Shown: positions 19,364-27,883 of the stretch, piece by piece
How positions within the stretch are numbered: position 1 is the stretch's first letter
Layout of the letters: each line of letters begins with the position of its first letter
Source of the DNA: Candidatus Binatia bacterium
Lineage (GTDB): Bacteria; Desulfobacterota; Binatia; HRBIN30
Length of the DNA: 64,000 nucleotides
NCBI GenBank assembly: GCA_937925685.1
Contig: CALAMI010000012.1
Coordinates: 123,638-187,637 of the forward strand
Direction: 5' to 3'
The notes under the pieces: generated by a model
Database searches by the model: none
Seen by the model: only the letters and a program-made list of their open reading frames with translations
Told to the model about the DNA's origin: nothing
Position numbers and translations under genes: made by a program

Positions 19364-19741
19364 ATGTCCGTATCTCCCGTTCCAATGGAACACAAAGATC
19401 TGGCAGTGATCGAACACATGCTTGCAGCGGGAGAAATTTTGCCTGCCCAGTTGCCGACCAAACACTTGTGGAGCCCCGAAAAAAAACTGGCCGCAGCCGT
19501 GTTTGTGTCTGGCCTGGTGGAAATTCGGAATCACGCGCACAACCCCAGCCGATGGCGACGAGTGCAAGAGGAACTTGCCTGGGTGTTTTCCGAAGACCTT
19601 GCTTGGCCTTATTCCTTTCTTCGCCTTTGCGAACTCTTTCACCTGGATCCGGAGTATGTCCGCCGCATGGTTCGGGATTGGCTGCGGGCTCCACGCTCGC
19701 AACGTCCCAAAATGTGCTCGGCACACCGTCACGCCGCTTGA
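19364..19741 (+). CDS. Small conserved protein of unknown function in the carH operon
   Basis: A 125-residue soluble protein; start 3 bases after the carH stop, with AAGGAG overlapping that stop, so the two are coupled. It holds SPEKKLAAAVFVSGLVEIRNHA, EELAWVFSEDLAWPYSFLRL and HLDPEYVRRMVRDWLRA. I recall similar small proteins with a WLFSxDxxWPFSFxxIC..LxxDPxYLRRGL pattern as uncharacterised ORFs in several delta-like genomes. The C-terminal half could form a helix-turn-helix. No function is established. A second DNA-binding or partner protein for CarH is speculation. Confidence 0.75.
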   Translation: MSVSPVPMEHKDLAVIEHMLAAGEILPAQLPTKHLWSPEKKLAAAVFVSGLVEIRNHAHNPSRWRRVQEELAWVFSEDLAWPYSFLRLCELFHLDPEYVRRMVRDWLRAPRSQRPKMCSAHRHAA

Positions 19742-19767
19742 GGCGAATCGCACATCGAGGAGCGTTT

Positions 19768-21033
19768 ATGAGGGTTGCCATTGTCGGCGCGGGAATTTCC
19801 GGGTTAGCCGCCGCATATTACCTTCATCGCAAGCACGAGGTGTTCGTGTTCGAAAAAGAGCATTGGATCGGCGGACACGCCTGCACCGTTGAGGTCACGG
19901 ATTCGAAGGGAGCCACCCTACCCGTGGACGTGGGCTTCCTCGTTTATAACGAAAAAACTTATCCTCTCTTTTCAGACCTACTCCGAGCGATTCAAGCTCC
20001 TACAAGGCCGAGCAACATGTCCTTCAGCGTGCGCTGCCAATCTTGCAAAGTCGAGTACGCCAGCCATGGGTTACGGGCGATCTTTGGCGGATCTCTGTTC
20101 CAGGGATTCCCGAGGCAACAGCTATCACTCCTGAGAGAAATTCTGCGATTCAACAAGTTAGCGCGGCGGGAGCTTTCCCAGCCGGCACCGCAGGCAACGC
20201 TAGAAACCTTTCTCGCCAAGCACCGATTTTCCCGGCATTTTTTCCGTCATTATCTCAGTCCCATGACCGCAGCGATCTGGTCCGCGCCACCCCAAAGCAC
20301 CCAAAACTTCCCTCTGGAGCTCCTCCTCCGCTTCCTGCACAACCATGGTCTCCTTGGCCTTTACGGCCAACCTCAGTGGCGAACCATCCGAGGTGGCAGC
20401 CGCGAATATGTTCGCCGTCTCGTTGCCCCGTTTGCCGACCGGGTTTGGGTGCGCACACCCGTACAGGCCATCCTGCGCAAGGCCGATGGCGTCGAACTGC
20501 GGTTAGAGAGCGACACCGTCCGGGTGGACTCCGTAGTCCTCGCCGTTCACAGCGACCAAGCATTGGCACTTCTCGGCGAAGCTGCATCAAACGCTGAACG
20601 AGAAGCGCTCTCCGCCATCCGGTATCAGGACAACGAAATCGCTTTACACATGGACACGCGGCTACTGCCGCAGGATCCCTCGTTATGGGCTTCTTGGAAC
20701 TATCACGTCGACGACTGCTCCGACCCCTCCCAGCCTTTGACCATGACTTATTGCATCAACCACCTCCAACACCTCCCCACGACGACACCGTTCTGCGTCT
20801 CAGTAAACTCGCGGCAACAAATTCGCCCCGAGCAGATTCTACGCCAGTGGCTGTTCCATCACCCCCAGTACAACCCGCAAGTGCCTCGAGCACAAGACAC
20901 ATTGCGGAAACTCAACGGGACGCGCAACACCTACTACTGCGGAGCGTATCTAGGCTATGGATTTCACGAAGATGGCGTCCGCTCTGCCTTCGAAGTTGCG
21001 CAAGCCATCGACCAAGCGCAAGTGGCCGCATGA
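19768..21033 (+). CDS. FAD-dependent amine-oxidase-like oxidoreductase
   Basis: Starts MRVAIVGAGISGLAAAYYL, a dinucleotide-binding Rossmann motif, followed by EKEHWIGGHACTVEV, the usual pattern of the NAD/FAD-binding flavoproteins paired with DUF1365 and Cfa-type genes. From the ATG at 19768 (GAGGAG upstream) it has 421 residues. C-terminal sequence YCGAYLGYGFHEDGVRSAFEVAQA is the second FAD-contact motif. In other bacteria this trio has been tied to LitR or ChrR/RpoE light and singlet-oxygen responses and to fatty-acid modification; that is family knowledge, not shown here. The stop overlaps the next ATG by ATGA. Confidence 0.88.
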   Translation: MRVAIVGAGISGLAAAYYLHRKHEVFVFEKEHWIGGHACTVEVTDSKGATLPVDVGFLVYNEKTYPLFSDLLRAIQAPTRPSNMSFSVRCQSCKVEYASHGLRAIFGGSLFQGFPRQQLSLLREILRFNKLARRELSQPAPQATLETFLAKHRFSRHFFRHYLSPMTAAIWSAPPQSTQNFPLELLLRFLHNHGLLGLYGQPQWRTIRGGSREYVRRLVAPFADRVWVRTPVQAILRKADGVELRLESDTVRVDSVVLAVHSDQALALLGEAASNAEREALSAIRYQDNEIALHMDTRLLPQDPSLWASWNYHVDDCSDPSQPLTMTYCINHLQHLPTTTPFCVSVNSRQQIRPEQILRQWLFHHPQYNPQVPRAQDTLRKLNGTRNTYYCGAYLGYGFHEDGVRSAFEVAQAIDQAQVAA

Positions 21034-21857
21034 ATTCAGCTTTATATCTCGGTTACCTCCAACACCTTCGCCACCGTCCTCGCCGTCATCTATTTCGCTA
21101 TCGCACGGCTTACTTCTACCTCGACCTTGCCGAGCTTGCCCGTTGGAATGATGAGTTGCGCCTCTTCGGCATGAATCGGCACCGTCTTTTCTCTGTCTGG
21201 GATAGCGACCATCTCGATGGCAGTGGACTATCGACTGGCAAGCTTCTTGAATTTCTTCGACAAAACGCCATCGATACCAGCCCAATTGCCCAAACCTTCA
21301 TCCTGACCCACGCTCGTCAATGGTCCTACGTTTTCAACCCGGTATCCTTCTTTTATTGTTTCGACGCCTCCGGGCAGCTCCTCTCCGTGGTCGCCGAGGT
21401 GAACAACACTTTCGGAGAACGGTTCCACTATGTGCTCCCGCTCGAGCGGCGACACTCGGCAACTTCCCTGTTCTTCGCTGGCGCGGAAAAAGCCATGCAC
21501 GTCTCGCCGTTCACCGCCCGTGATGGTGCCCGCTATGAATTCCGTTTGCGTAAGCCCCAACAACAGTTAACGCTCGCCATTCGCCTGCTCGAGCACGACC
21601 AGCCGGTACTCGATGCCGTTGTCTGGGCTAGTCGCCACCCTTTGACGGACCGCCAACTGCTCGCGCTTGCCTTTCGCCACCCATGGCTCACCGCCAAGGT
21701 CATCAGCGCCATTCATTGGCAAGCTTTCAAACTCTACCTGAAGGGGTTACCCTTCTCCCATCAACCCCCGCCCTCCGTGGCGCAAAGGAAGCAGATGGCT
21801 CAGTGGGCGCAGCTCAGTCACGAAAGCGAAACATACCGTTCGGAGTCCAACCCATGA
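21030..21857 (+). CDS. DUF1365 family protein
   Basis: A 275-residue DUF1365 protein: ALYLGYLQHLRHRP, the ARQWSYVFNPVSFFYCFD motif, VVAEVNNTFGERFHYVLP, and a C-terminal GLPFSHQPP tail. The ATG overlaps the oxidoreductase stop by four bases and its stop overlaps the methyltransferase ATG the same way, so all three are translated as a block. The family has no proven activity. Its constant pairing with Cfa-like methyltransferases points to handling of modified membrane fatty acids. Confidence 0.9.
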   Translation: MNSALYLGYLQHLRHRPRRHLFRYRTAYFYLDLAELARWNDELRLFGMNRHRLFSVWDSDHLDGSGLSTGKLLEFLRQNAIDTSPIAQTFILTHARQWSYVFNPVSFFYCFDASGQLLSVVAEVNNTFGERFHYVLPLERRHSATSLFFAGAEKAMHVSPFTARDGARYEFRLRKPQQQLTLAIRLLEHDQPVLDAVVWASRHPLTDRQLLALAFRHPWLTAKVISAIHWQAFKLYLKGLPFSHQPPPSVAQRKQMAQWAQLSHESETYRSESNP

Positions 21858-23083
21858 CCAGTCTCCACCTGCTTTCGCGTCGACCCCTTCGCCCGTCTTG
21901 GATCGACCGGCACATTGCCAATCGATTCATCGAAACGCTCGAACAAACGGCGGGACGATCCCTTCGTCTTCGCTTCCCAGACGGCCAGTGGCACACGCTG
22001 GCCGATGACGACGGGGCCACTGCGGTCACGGTCGTTGTCCACCGCTGGGAAGTGTTTCGGCGCATTCTCTGGCAGCGAGACATTGGCGCCGGAGAAGCGT
22101 TCGCCGAAGGTTGGTGGGATACCGATGATCTTCCTCGCTTATGTGCGCTCTTCATTCGGGCAGAGCAATTTTGGGATCTGTCGTCTGTGATGCGGACCCT
22201 TCTGCGTATCCCCAAACTCGTCACCTGGAAGCTGCAACGCAACACGCGTCGCGGCAGTCGGCGGAACATTGCCTACCACTATGACCTGAGCAACGACTTC
22301 TACCGGCTTTTCCTGGACAACTCGCTGACCTATAGTTGTGCGCTCTTCGATCCACCCACGCTCTCCCTCGAAGACGCCCAAATCAAGAAGCTCGACCTCG
22401 CCTGCCAAGCCCTTGATTTGAAGCCCGGGCAACGTGTCTTGGACCTGGGCTGTGGTTGGGGCTCTTTCGCCCTGCACGCCGCCACCTGCTACGGCGTTTG
22501 TGTTCACGGCATCTCCCTGTCGCAAAGGCAACTGGAGTTAGCTCGGCAGCGTGTGGCCAACGCCGGTCTGGAAGATCGCATCCGGCTTCAGTACCTCGAC
22601 TACCGAGACCTATCCGAGCAATACGACCACGTGGTCTCTTTGGAAATGTTCGAAGCCGTGGGCCACGAGTACTACAGGGAGTTCTTTACCGCTGTGAACC
22701 GCTGCCTGCGTCCGGGTGGCCGCTTTTTCTTGCAAACCATTACCGTCCCCGATCAGCGATACGATGCCTACCGCAAGGAGTTCGACTTCATCAAAAAGCA
22801 CATCTTTCCTGGCGGCCTTTTGGCCTCGATCGAACGCATCTTATCGACGACAAAGCGCTATACCGACTTGCGCATGCTGGCAATGCGCGACATTGGGGAA
22901 CATTATGCCCCCACCTTACGCGCGTGGCGCGAGCGTTTTCTTCGCGCTCTTCCCCAGGTGTACGCTTTGGGCTTCGATCGGTACTTCGCTCGCCTTTGGG
23001 AATTCTACTTGGCAAGCTGCGAAGCAGCGTTTGCAACCCGGCACATTGGCGACGCTCAAATCGTCTTCGAGCGTCAGCCGTGA
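21854..23083 (+). CDS. cfa: Cyclopropane-fatty-acyl-phospholipid synthase-like SAM methyltransferase
   Basis: A 409-residue methyltransferase of the Cfa family. The N-terminal lipid-binding part includes GEAFAEGWWDTDDLPRL and NIAYHYDLSNDFYRLFLD, the SAM motif is VLDLGCGWGSFALHAA, then SLEMFEAVGHEYY and the terminal ALGFDRYFARLWEFYLASCEAAF. Cfa enzymes add a methylene from SAM across cis double bonds in phospholipids; relatives instead methylate to make branched or furan fatty acids, so the exact product is open. It is the last gene of the carH operon and starts with an ATGA overlap. Confidence 0.9.
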   Translation: MTSLHLLSRRPLRPSWIDRHIANRFIETLEQTAGRSLRLRFPDGQWHTLADDDGATAVTVVVHRWEVFRRILWQRDIGAGEAFAEGWWDTDDLPRLCALFIRAEQFWDLSSVMRTLLRIPKLVTWKLQRNTRRGSRRNIAYHYDLSNDFYRLFLDNSLTYSCALFDPPTLSLEDAQIKKLDLACQALDLKPGQRVLDLGCGWGSFALHAATCYGVCVHGISLSQRQLELARQRVANAGLEDRIRLQYLDYRDLSEQYDHVVSLEMFEAVGHEYYREFFTAVNRCLRPGGRFFLQTITVPDQRYDAYRKEFDFIKKHIFPGGLLASIERILSTTKRYTDLRMLAMRDIGEHYAPTLRAWRERFLRALPQVYALGFDRYFARLWEFYLASCEAAFATRHIGDAQIVFERQP

Positions 23084-23284
23084 GGCTTCTTACTGGCTTC
23101 TGTACTGCGCTGTCAGTGCTAGTCTCGTGAAACCGTTCGCAACGGATCCCGCCGCTCAGTCTCTAACCTTTAGGTACGCACCTGCACTCTCGAAGTGCAC
23201 CCCCTGCTTGAAAGGACTGGAGAACCAGTTCCATCATGGCAAGCCACCGTCCGGCTCGGAGCACGGGCGGCGTCTGGGGTTTCC

Positions 23285-24445
23285 ATGGAAGTGTTCGGCT
23301 GTTGTGATGATCGGTTCGGTCGCGTCAGGGACGCCTTTCGGGAGAACTTCGCGTCCCGTTCAGAGCTCGGTGCCGCTGTTCATGTCATCGTCGAAGGCAG
23401 GCCGGTTGTCGACCTCTGGGGTGGTGTGGCCGACCCTCGAACCGACGCGGCCTGGCGCGAGGACACGTTGGTGCTCGTCTTTTCTTCCACCAAAGGGGCA
23501 ACGGCTGCCTGCGCACACCTTTTGCGCTCCCGAGGGCTCCTCGACTTCGACACACCGGTTGCGCATTACTGGCCAGAGTTCGGGCAACAGGGCAAAGCCT
23601 CCATTCCGGTGTCCTTTTTGCTCACTCATCGTGCCGGCCTTGCAGCGATCGACCAGCCACTTCCCCCTGAAGCGCTTTTCGACTGGCAGCGCGTCACCAC
23701 TGCGCTTGCCGAGCAGCCACCGTTATGGCCTCCCGGGGAGGGCCATGGCTATCACGCCATCACCTTCGGATTCCTTGTCGGCGAAGTCATTCGCCGAATC
23801 TCGGGGCGTAGCGTTGGCCAGTTCTTCCGCGAAGAAATCGCTGGTCCTCTTGACCTAGACTTTTGGATCGGCCTTCCCGCCGAGCACGAGCAGCGGGTGG
23901 CACGCGTTCGCATGCCTCCGCTGCGTAGCCGACCGACGCCATTCTTCCGAGCCCTGCTCCAGCGTGGCTCACTCACCTGGAAGGCGTTCATGAATCCTCC
24001 CAGCGTGACCAGTGGCTCGGCTGCGAACACACGTGCCGTGCACGCAGCAGAATTGCCTGCCAGTAACGGGATCACCAATGCGCGCGGCTTGGCCCGGTTG
24101 TATGCAGCACTGGTAGGCCTCCAGGGCGCACCACTTCTCGACCGGGAAACTCTTGCCTTTGCCGAGCACGTAGCAGTCGACGGACCGGACCGTGTTCTGC
24201 TGGTTCGAACCCGCTTCAGTCACGGCTTTATGAAAAGCGTGCGCGAAGACCCCAACGATGCGGTGCGATTTGGCCCGAACGAAGCGGCGTTCGGTCACGT
24301 TGGCGCTGGGGGCTCCTTCGGCATGGCTGACCCAGTTGCGGGTGTCGCCATGGGCTATGTCATGAACCAACTTGGCTCCGGAATTTTCCTCAACGAACGC
24401 GGCCAAAGCCTCATCGATGCGGTGTACGATTGCCTCGGTGGCTAA
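23285..24445 (+). CDS. Beta-lactamase-fold serine hydrolase/esterase (EstB-like)
   Basis: Class C beta-lactamase-related esterase, family VIII type. From the ATG at 23285 (386 residues) it starts MEVFGCCDDRFGRVRDAF as EstB-like proteins do. It has VDLWGGVADPRTDAAW, the nucleophile Ser67-x-x-Lys70 in FSSTKGA, a Tyr in PPGEGHGYHAITFG as the expected general base, and GHVGAGGSFGMADP near the C-terminus. There is no clear signal peptide, so it is probably cytoplasmic. The ATG at 23195 is in frame but lies before family-type sequence. It stands between the cfa gene and an amidohydrolase; the substrate is unknown. Confidence 0.87.
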   Translation: MEVFGCCDDRFGRVRDAFRENFASRSELGAAVHVIVEGRPVVDLWGGVADPRTDAAWREDTLVLVFSSTKGATAACAHLLRSRGLLDFDTPVAHYWPEFGQQGKASIPVSFLLTHRAGLAAIDQPLPPEALFDWQRVTTALAEQPPLWPPGEGHGYHAITFGFLVGEVIRRISGRSVGQFFREEIAGPLDLDFWIGLPAEHEQRVARVRMPPLRSRPTPFFRALLQRGSLTWKAFMNPPSVTSGSAANTRAVHAAELPASNGITNARGLARLYAALVGLQGAPLLDRETLAFAEHVAVDGPDRVLLVRTRFSHGFMKSVREDPNDAVRFGPNEAAFGHVGAGGSFGMADPVAGVAMGYVMNQLGSGIFLNERGQSLIDAVYDCLGG

Positions 24446-24507
24446 TTCCGCTTCTGCGTGTTCACCCCTAGTTGGCTTGCGCGGGCAAGCTGTTGTAGAC
24501 ACGATCC

Positions 24508-26217
24508 ATGCTCGACGTACTCATTCGATCGGCTGAAATTTGTGACGGCACCGCTGCTCCGCGGTTCACTGGCGACATTGCCATTCACCATGGTCAAGTT
24601 GTGGCCGTCGGTCGAGTCGAGGATCGAGCACGGCACGTCGTGGAAGCCAACGGTCTTTTTGCCGCCCCAGGCTTCATCGACGTACACACGCATTATGACT
24701 GCCAAATTTCCTGGGACCCTCAGCTCACACCCTCCGGCTGGCACGGAGTAACCACGGTCGTGCTCGGCAATTGCGGCTTCACCATCGCTCCCTGCCACCC
24801 GAGCGACCGCGAGCTGCTGATGCAAATGTTGCTCTATGTGGAGGGAATGCCCACGTCGGCGCTTGCGGCGGGAATCCACTGGGAGTGGACAAGTTTCCCC
24901 GAATACTTAGCCACGCTGCAACGCTGGCAGCCAGCCCTCAACGTTGCCGCGTTTGTCGGCCACTCCGCCATCCGATATTTCGTGATGCGAGATGCGGCCA
25001 CTCGACGACCTGCCACAGACGACGAACTCATGGCCATGCGCCAACTGCTCTCCGAAGCGATGCAGGCAGGGGCCTGGGGTTTCTCGAGTTCGCAATCGCC
25101 CACCCACTTTTTCGGCGACGGTACCCCGGTGCCGAGCCGCGTCGCTTCTCGAGACGAGCTTCGCATCCTCGCCGCTGCGCTGCGGCCTTTCGAACGCGGA
25201 GTGATCGAAATTGCCCCGGAGCACTTACTCGGAACAGCAGAGGATAAAATCCAGGATCAACAGTTTTATGCTGTGCTGGCTCAAGCCGCAGGCAAAGTGG
25301 TCAGCTGGGCACCGCTCCTCCACAACCCCTTCGAGCCGCAAGGAGCGTTGCGGGTGATCGACAATGCCGCCCACTTGCAGGCTTCGGCCCTTCGTGTGGT
25401 TCCACAAGTGGGGTGTCGCCCGTTAGAAGTGCGCGTCACGTTTGGTAGCAGCAGCATTGCCACGGAGAACAATCCTTTTTGGCGCCCGATCCTGGCAAAG
25501 CCCCTCGCAGAAAGAACCGAACTGCTGAAGTCCCGCCCATTTCGTGACGAGCTGCGCGCCCTGTCCAGCGGTGGAGGCTGGGTTGCGGCACTGGGTCCGT
25601 CGTGGACACAGATTTTTCTGCGCTGGTCTCCCTCGGCGAACCATCTAGATTGGATCGACCGTAGCGTGGCAGACATCGCCGCGGCCCGTGCCACTGATGA
25701 AGTCGACACCCTCCTAGATCTGTCTCTGGAAACGAATCTCGCCTGCCAGTGGGGAATCCCCATCATGAACACGGATGAAGAAATCGTGGGGCAGCTGCTT
25801 CGTCATCCTGCCGGCCTGCTCGCTCTCTCCGACGCGGGAGCCCACGTCGACACCCTTGCCGACCACAGCTTTACCACCCATCTTCTCGGCCACTGGGTTC
25901 GCGATCGCGGGCTACTTTCTTGGGAAGAGGCTGTGCGGCTGCTGACTTCCGTACCGGCGCGGCTGTACGGGATCCCCAACCGAGGAGAGCTGCGGCCCGG
26001 CTTTGCCGCAGATGTGGTCCTGTTCGACCCGAAACGGGTGGCGCCGGGACGTACCGAACTGTGGAACGACTTGCCCGGAGGCGCCCACCGGCTCGTGCAG
26101 CCAGCCGTAGGTGTGGAGTACGTGTTCGTCAACGGCGTGGCGATCGTGGAACAGGGAAAAGCCACCATGCAACGCCCCGGTATCGTGTTGCGTTCCACCC
26201 ATGGCGCCGCTGCTTGA
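24508..26217 (+). CDS. Amidohydrolase family 3 protein (D-aminoacylase-like)
   Basis: Metal-dependent amidohydrolase of the N-acyl-D-amino-acid deacylase group. The 569-residue chain has the beta-sandwich start IRSAEICDGTAAPRFTGDIA, the metal motif PGFIDVHTHYD, GVTTVVLGNCGF, GAWGFSSSQSPTHF, and the late LLALSDAGAHVDTLADH with metal/catalytic Asp. It ends with RGELRPGFAADVVLFDP. Many proteins of this kind in acyl-CoA degraders are called D-aminoacylases without proof, so the substrate is open. It overlaps the following acyl-CoA synthetase by 17 bases, which suggests the two act together on an amide or acyl substrate. Confidence 0.87.
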   Translation: MLDVLIRSAEICDGTAAPRFTGDIAIHHGQVVAVGRVEDRARHVVEANGLFAAPGFIDVHTHYDCQISWDPQLTPSGWHGVTTVVLGNCGFTIAPCHPSDRELLMQMLLYVEGMPTSALAAGIHWEWTSFPEYLATLQRWQPALNVAAFVGHSAIRYFVMRDAATRRPATDDELMAMRQLLSEAMQAGAWGFSSSQSPTHFFGDGTPVPSRVASRDELRILAAALRPFERGVIEIAPEHLLGTAEDKIQDQQFYAVLAQAAGKVVSWAPLLHNPFEPQGALRVIDNAAHLQASALRVVPQVGCRPLEVRVTFGSSSIATENNPFWRPILAKPLAERTELLKSRPFRDELRALSSGGGWVAALGPSWTQIFLRWSPSANHLDWIDRSVADIAAARATDEVDTLLDLSLETNLACQWGIPIMNTDEEIVGQLLRHPAGLLALSDAGAHVDTLADHSFTTHLLGHWVRDRGLLSWEEAVRLLTSVPARLYGIPNRGELRPGFAADVVLFDPKRVAPGRTELWNDLPGGAHRLVQPAVGVEYVFVNGVAIVEQGKATMQRPGIVLRSTHGAAA

Positions 26218-27829
26218 CACGAACAGGTTCGCTACTCCGCCTACCACCCTGGCGGCCATCATCCCCTGGGGCGCGGAAGCTCCTGCCTTGCTGACCGAAG
26301 ATCGTACCTACAGCTTCCGCGAGCTCGCTCAGGAGAGCGTGCGGGCGGCCATGACGCTGGCAGAGCTCGGTGTACGTAAGGGAACGCACGTCGGTCTCTT
26401 GCTCCCGAACGGTCCCGACTGGATCACCATCGCTTGCGCTGTGTGGCGCTTGGGCGGGGTGCTGGTGCCGTTGAATACTCTTTGGTCTGCACCGGAGCTC
26501 ATTCGCGGCATCGACCGTGCCGATGTCCGCTTGCTGGTGGCGACACCGCACTTCCTCAACAACGACTACGCTCGCGCCCTCGATGCCGCTGGCGTCGATC
26601 TCGCGCGACACGACACGCAAGCAGAATTGCTTCCGTGTCTCAGCACGATTGTCTGGGTGCCCTTGGCGCCGCGATCCGGGGCGCTGGGCTGGCAACAATG
26701 CCTCGTGTCGGAAATCTCGGAACACCAACTCCAATGGCTTCGTGCGCTCGAAGAACAAACAACCTCTACCGACCCGGCAGTGATTTTCTTTACCTCCGGC
26801 AGTGAGGCCGAGCCAAAGGCCGTGGTTCACACTCATAGGAGCGTGGTAGCCGCCGCTCGGGGGATTGCGGAACGCCTCGGTCTCGAACCTGGCGACCGTG
26901 TTTGGGGTTACCTGCCGTGGTTTTTTGCTGGCGGACTGGTTGCCGGACTGCTCGCCCCGTGGATCGCCGGCGCCGGGGTCATTTGCCAAGAGAGATTCGA
27001 CGCGGGCAAAGCCATCGCCCTCATGGAACGACATCGGGCAAGTACTTTTTTTGCCTGGCCTCACCAAGCCCATGCCATTATCCAACATCCAAACTTCGCG
27101 TCTGCCCGCATTAACCTGTGCAAAGGCACTGGGGCACAAGCGGACTGGGCGCACGCTTTGTACGGCCCCGATCATCGTGCCGTGAGTACCTGGGGCATGA
27201 CAGAAACCGGCCCAATGGCGTGCGCTACTTCCTGGTCGGACCCCATCGCCAAGCGCGAGACCACCCATGGCCGACCCCTGCCCGGGGTGGAAATCAAGGT
27301 TGTCGACCCGGATTCTGGCGAGGAACTGCCGCCGGGTCGCGAAGGTGAGCTGCTGGTGCGGGGGGCAACCATGATGCGTTCGTATTACAGAACACGGCCG
27401 AGCGACTGCTTCGACCACCACGGTTTCTTTCACACCGGCGACCGCGCCTGGATCGACGAGGAGGGATATTTGCACTTTGTGGGGCGCATCCGCGACGTCA
27501 TTAAAACAGCTGGGGCCAGCGTTTCCCCCGCAGAGGTGGAAGCTGTCCTGTCTGCCCACCCCGCGGTCCGCACGGCCACCGTTGTCGGCATACCCGATGC
27601 CCAACGAGGTCAGTCCGGGGTTGCCTTTGTCGTACTCCAAGGCACGGTCGCCCTGGACGAAGGAAGCCTCCTTCGCTGGTGCCGTGACCGCCTGACATCC
27701 TACAAAGTGCCGAAACGCGCCTTTTTCGTTACAGAGGGCGAACTGCCGCTCCTGGGCAGCGGAAAAGTAGACAAAGCGAAACTGGTCCAGCGAGCGCAAG
27801 AGCTCTTGGCGCGAGAGCAAGGCACTTGA
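26201..27829 (+). CDS. Acyl-CoA synthetase (AMP-binding enzyme)
   Basis: ATP-dependent ligation of a carboxylic acid to CoA. From the ATG at 26201 (542 residues) it has the adenylation P-loop VIFFTSGSEAEPKAVVHTH, STWGMTETGP, the hinge region HTGDRAWIDEEGYLHFVGRIRDVIKTAG, and the C-terminal lysine in GSGKVDKAKL. Length and pattern fit medium- or long-chain or aromatic acid-CoA ligases; substrate cannot be told. It starts inside the 3' end of the amidohydrolase gene, a 17-base overlap, so the pair is an operon. Confidence 0.9.
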   Translation: MAPLLDTNRFATPPTTLAAIIPWGAEAPALLTEDRTYSFRELAQESVRAAMTLAELGVRKGTHVGLLLPNGPDWITIACAVWRLGGVLVPLNTLWSAPELIRGIDRADVRLLVATPHFLNNDYARALDAAGVDLARHDTQAELLPCLSTIVWVPLAPRSGALGWQQCLVSEISEHQLQWLRALEEQTTSTDPAVIFFTSGSEAEPKAVVHTHRSVVAAARGIAERLGLEPGDRVWGYLPWFFAGGLVAGLLAPWIAGAGVICQERFDAGKAIALMERHRASTFFAWPHQAHAIIQHPNFASARINLCKGTGAQADWAHALYGPDHRAVSTWGMTETGPMACATSWSDPIAKRETTHGRPLPGVEIKVVDPDSGEELPPGREGELLVRGATMMRSYYRTRPSDCFDHHGFFHTGDRAWIDEEGYLHFVGRIRDVIKTAGASVSPAEVEAVLSAHPAVRTATVVGIPDAQRGQSGVAFVVLQGTVALDEGSLLRWCRDRLTSYKVPKRAFFVTEGELPLLGSGKVDKAKLVQRAQELLAREQGT

Positions 27830-27840
27830 ACCCTCGCCTG

Positions 27841-27864
27841 CCGCGCGCCATTGCTTGCGCGCGG
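27841..27864. terminator. GC-rich hairpin between convergent genes
   Basis: CCGCGCGC (27841-27848), an 8-base loop, and GCGCGCGG (27857-27864) form a perfect 8-bp all-GC stem in the 54-base gap between the convergent acyl-CoA synthetase and alpha/beta hydrolase genes. There is no U-tract on either side, so it is a terminator candidate rather than a clear intrinsic terminator. Confidence 0.45.
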
Positions 27865-27883
27865 TCACTCTTCGCCATCTGCT

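Noticed and set aside
19357..19767. Longer N-terminus for the FAD oxidoreductase
   Set aside because: It would overlap the small conserved gene; the Rossmann motif begins right after the ATG at 19768, which has its own ribosome site.
26129..27868. 579-codon open frame on the minus strand
   Set aside because: Antisense to a clear acyl-CoA synthetase with all motifs; no family features in the antisense product.
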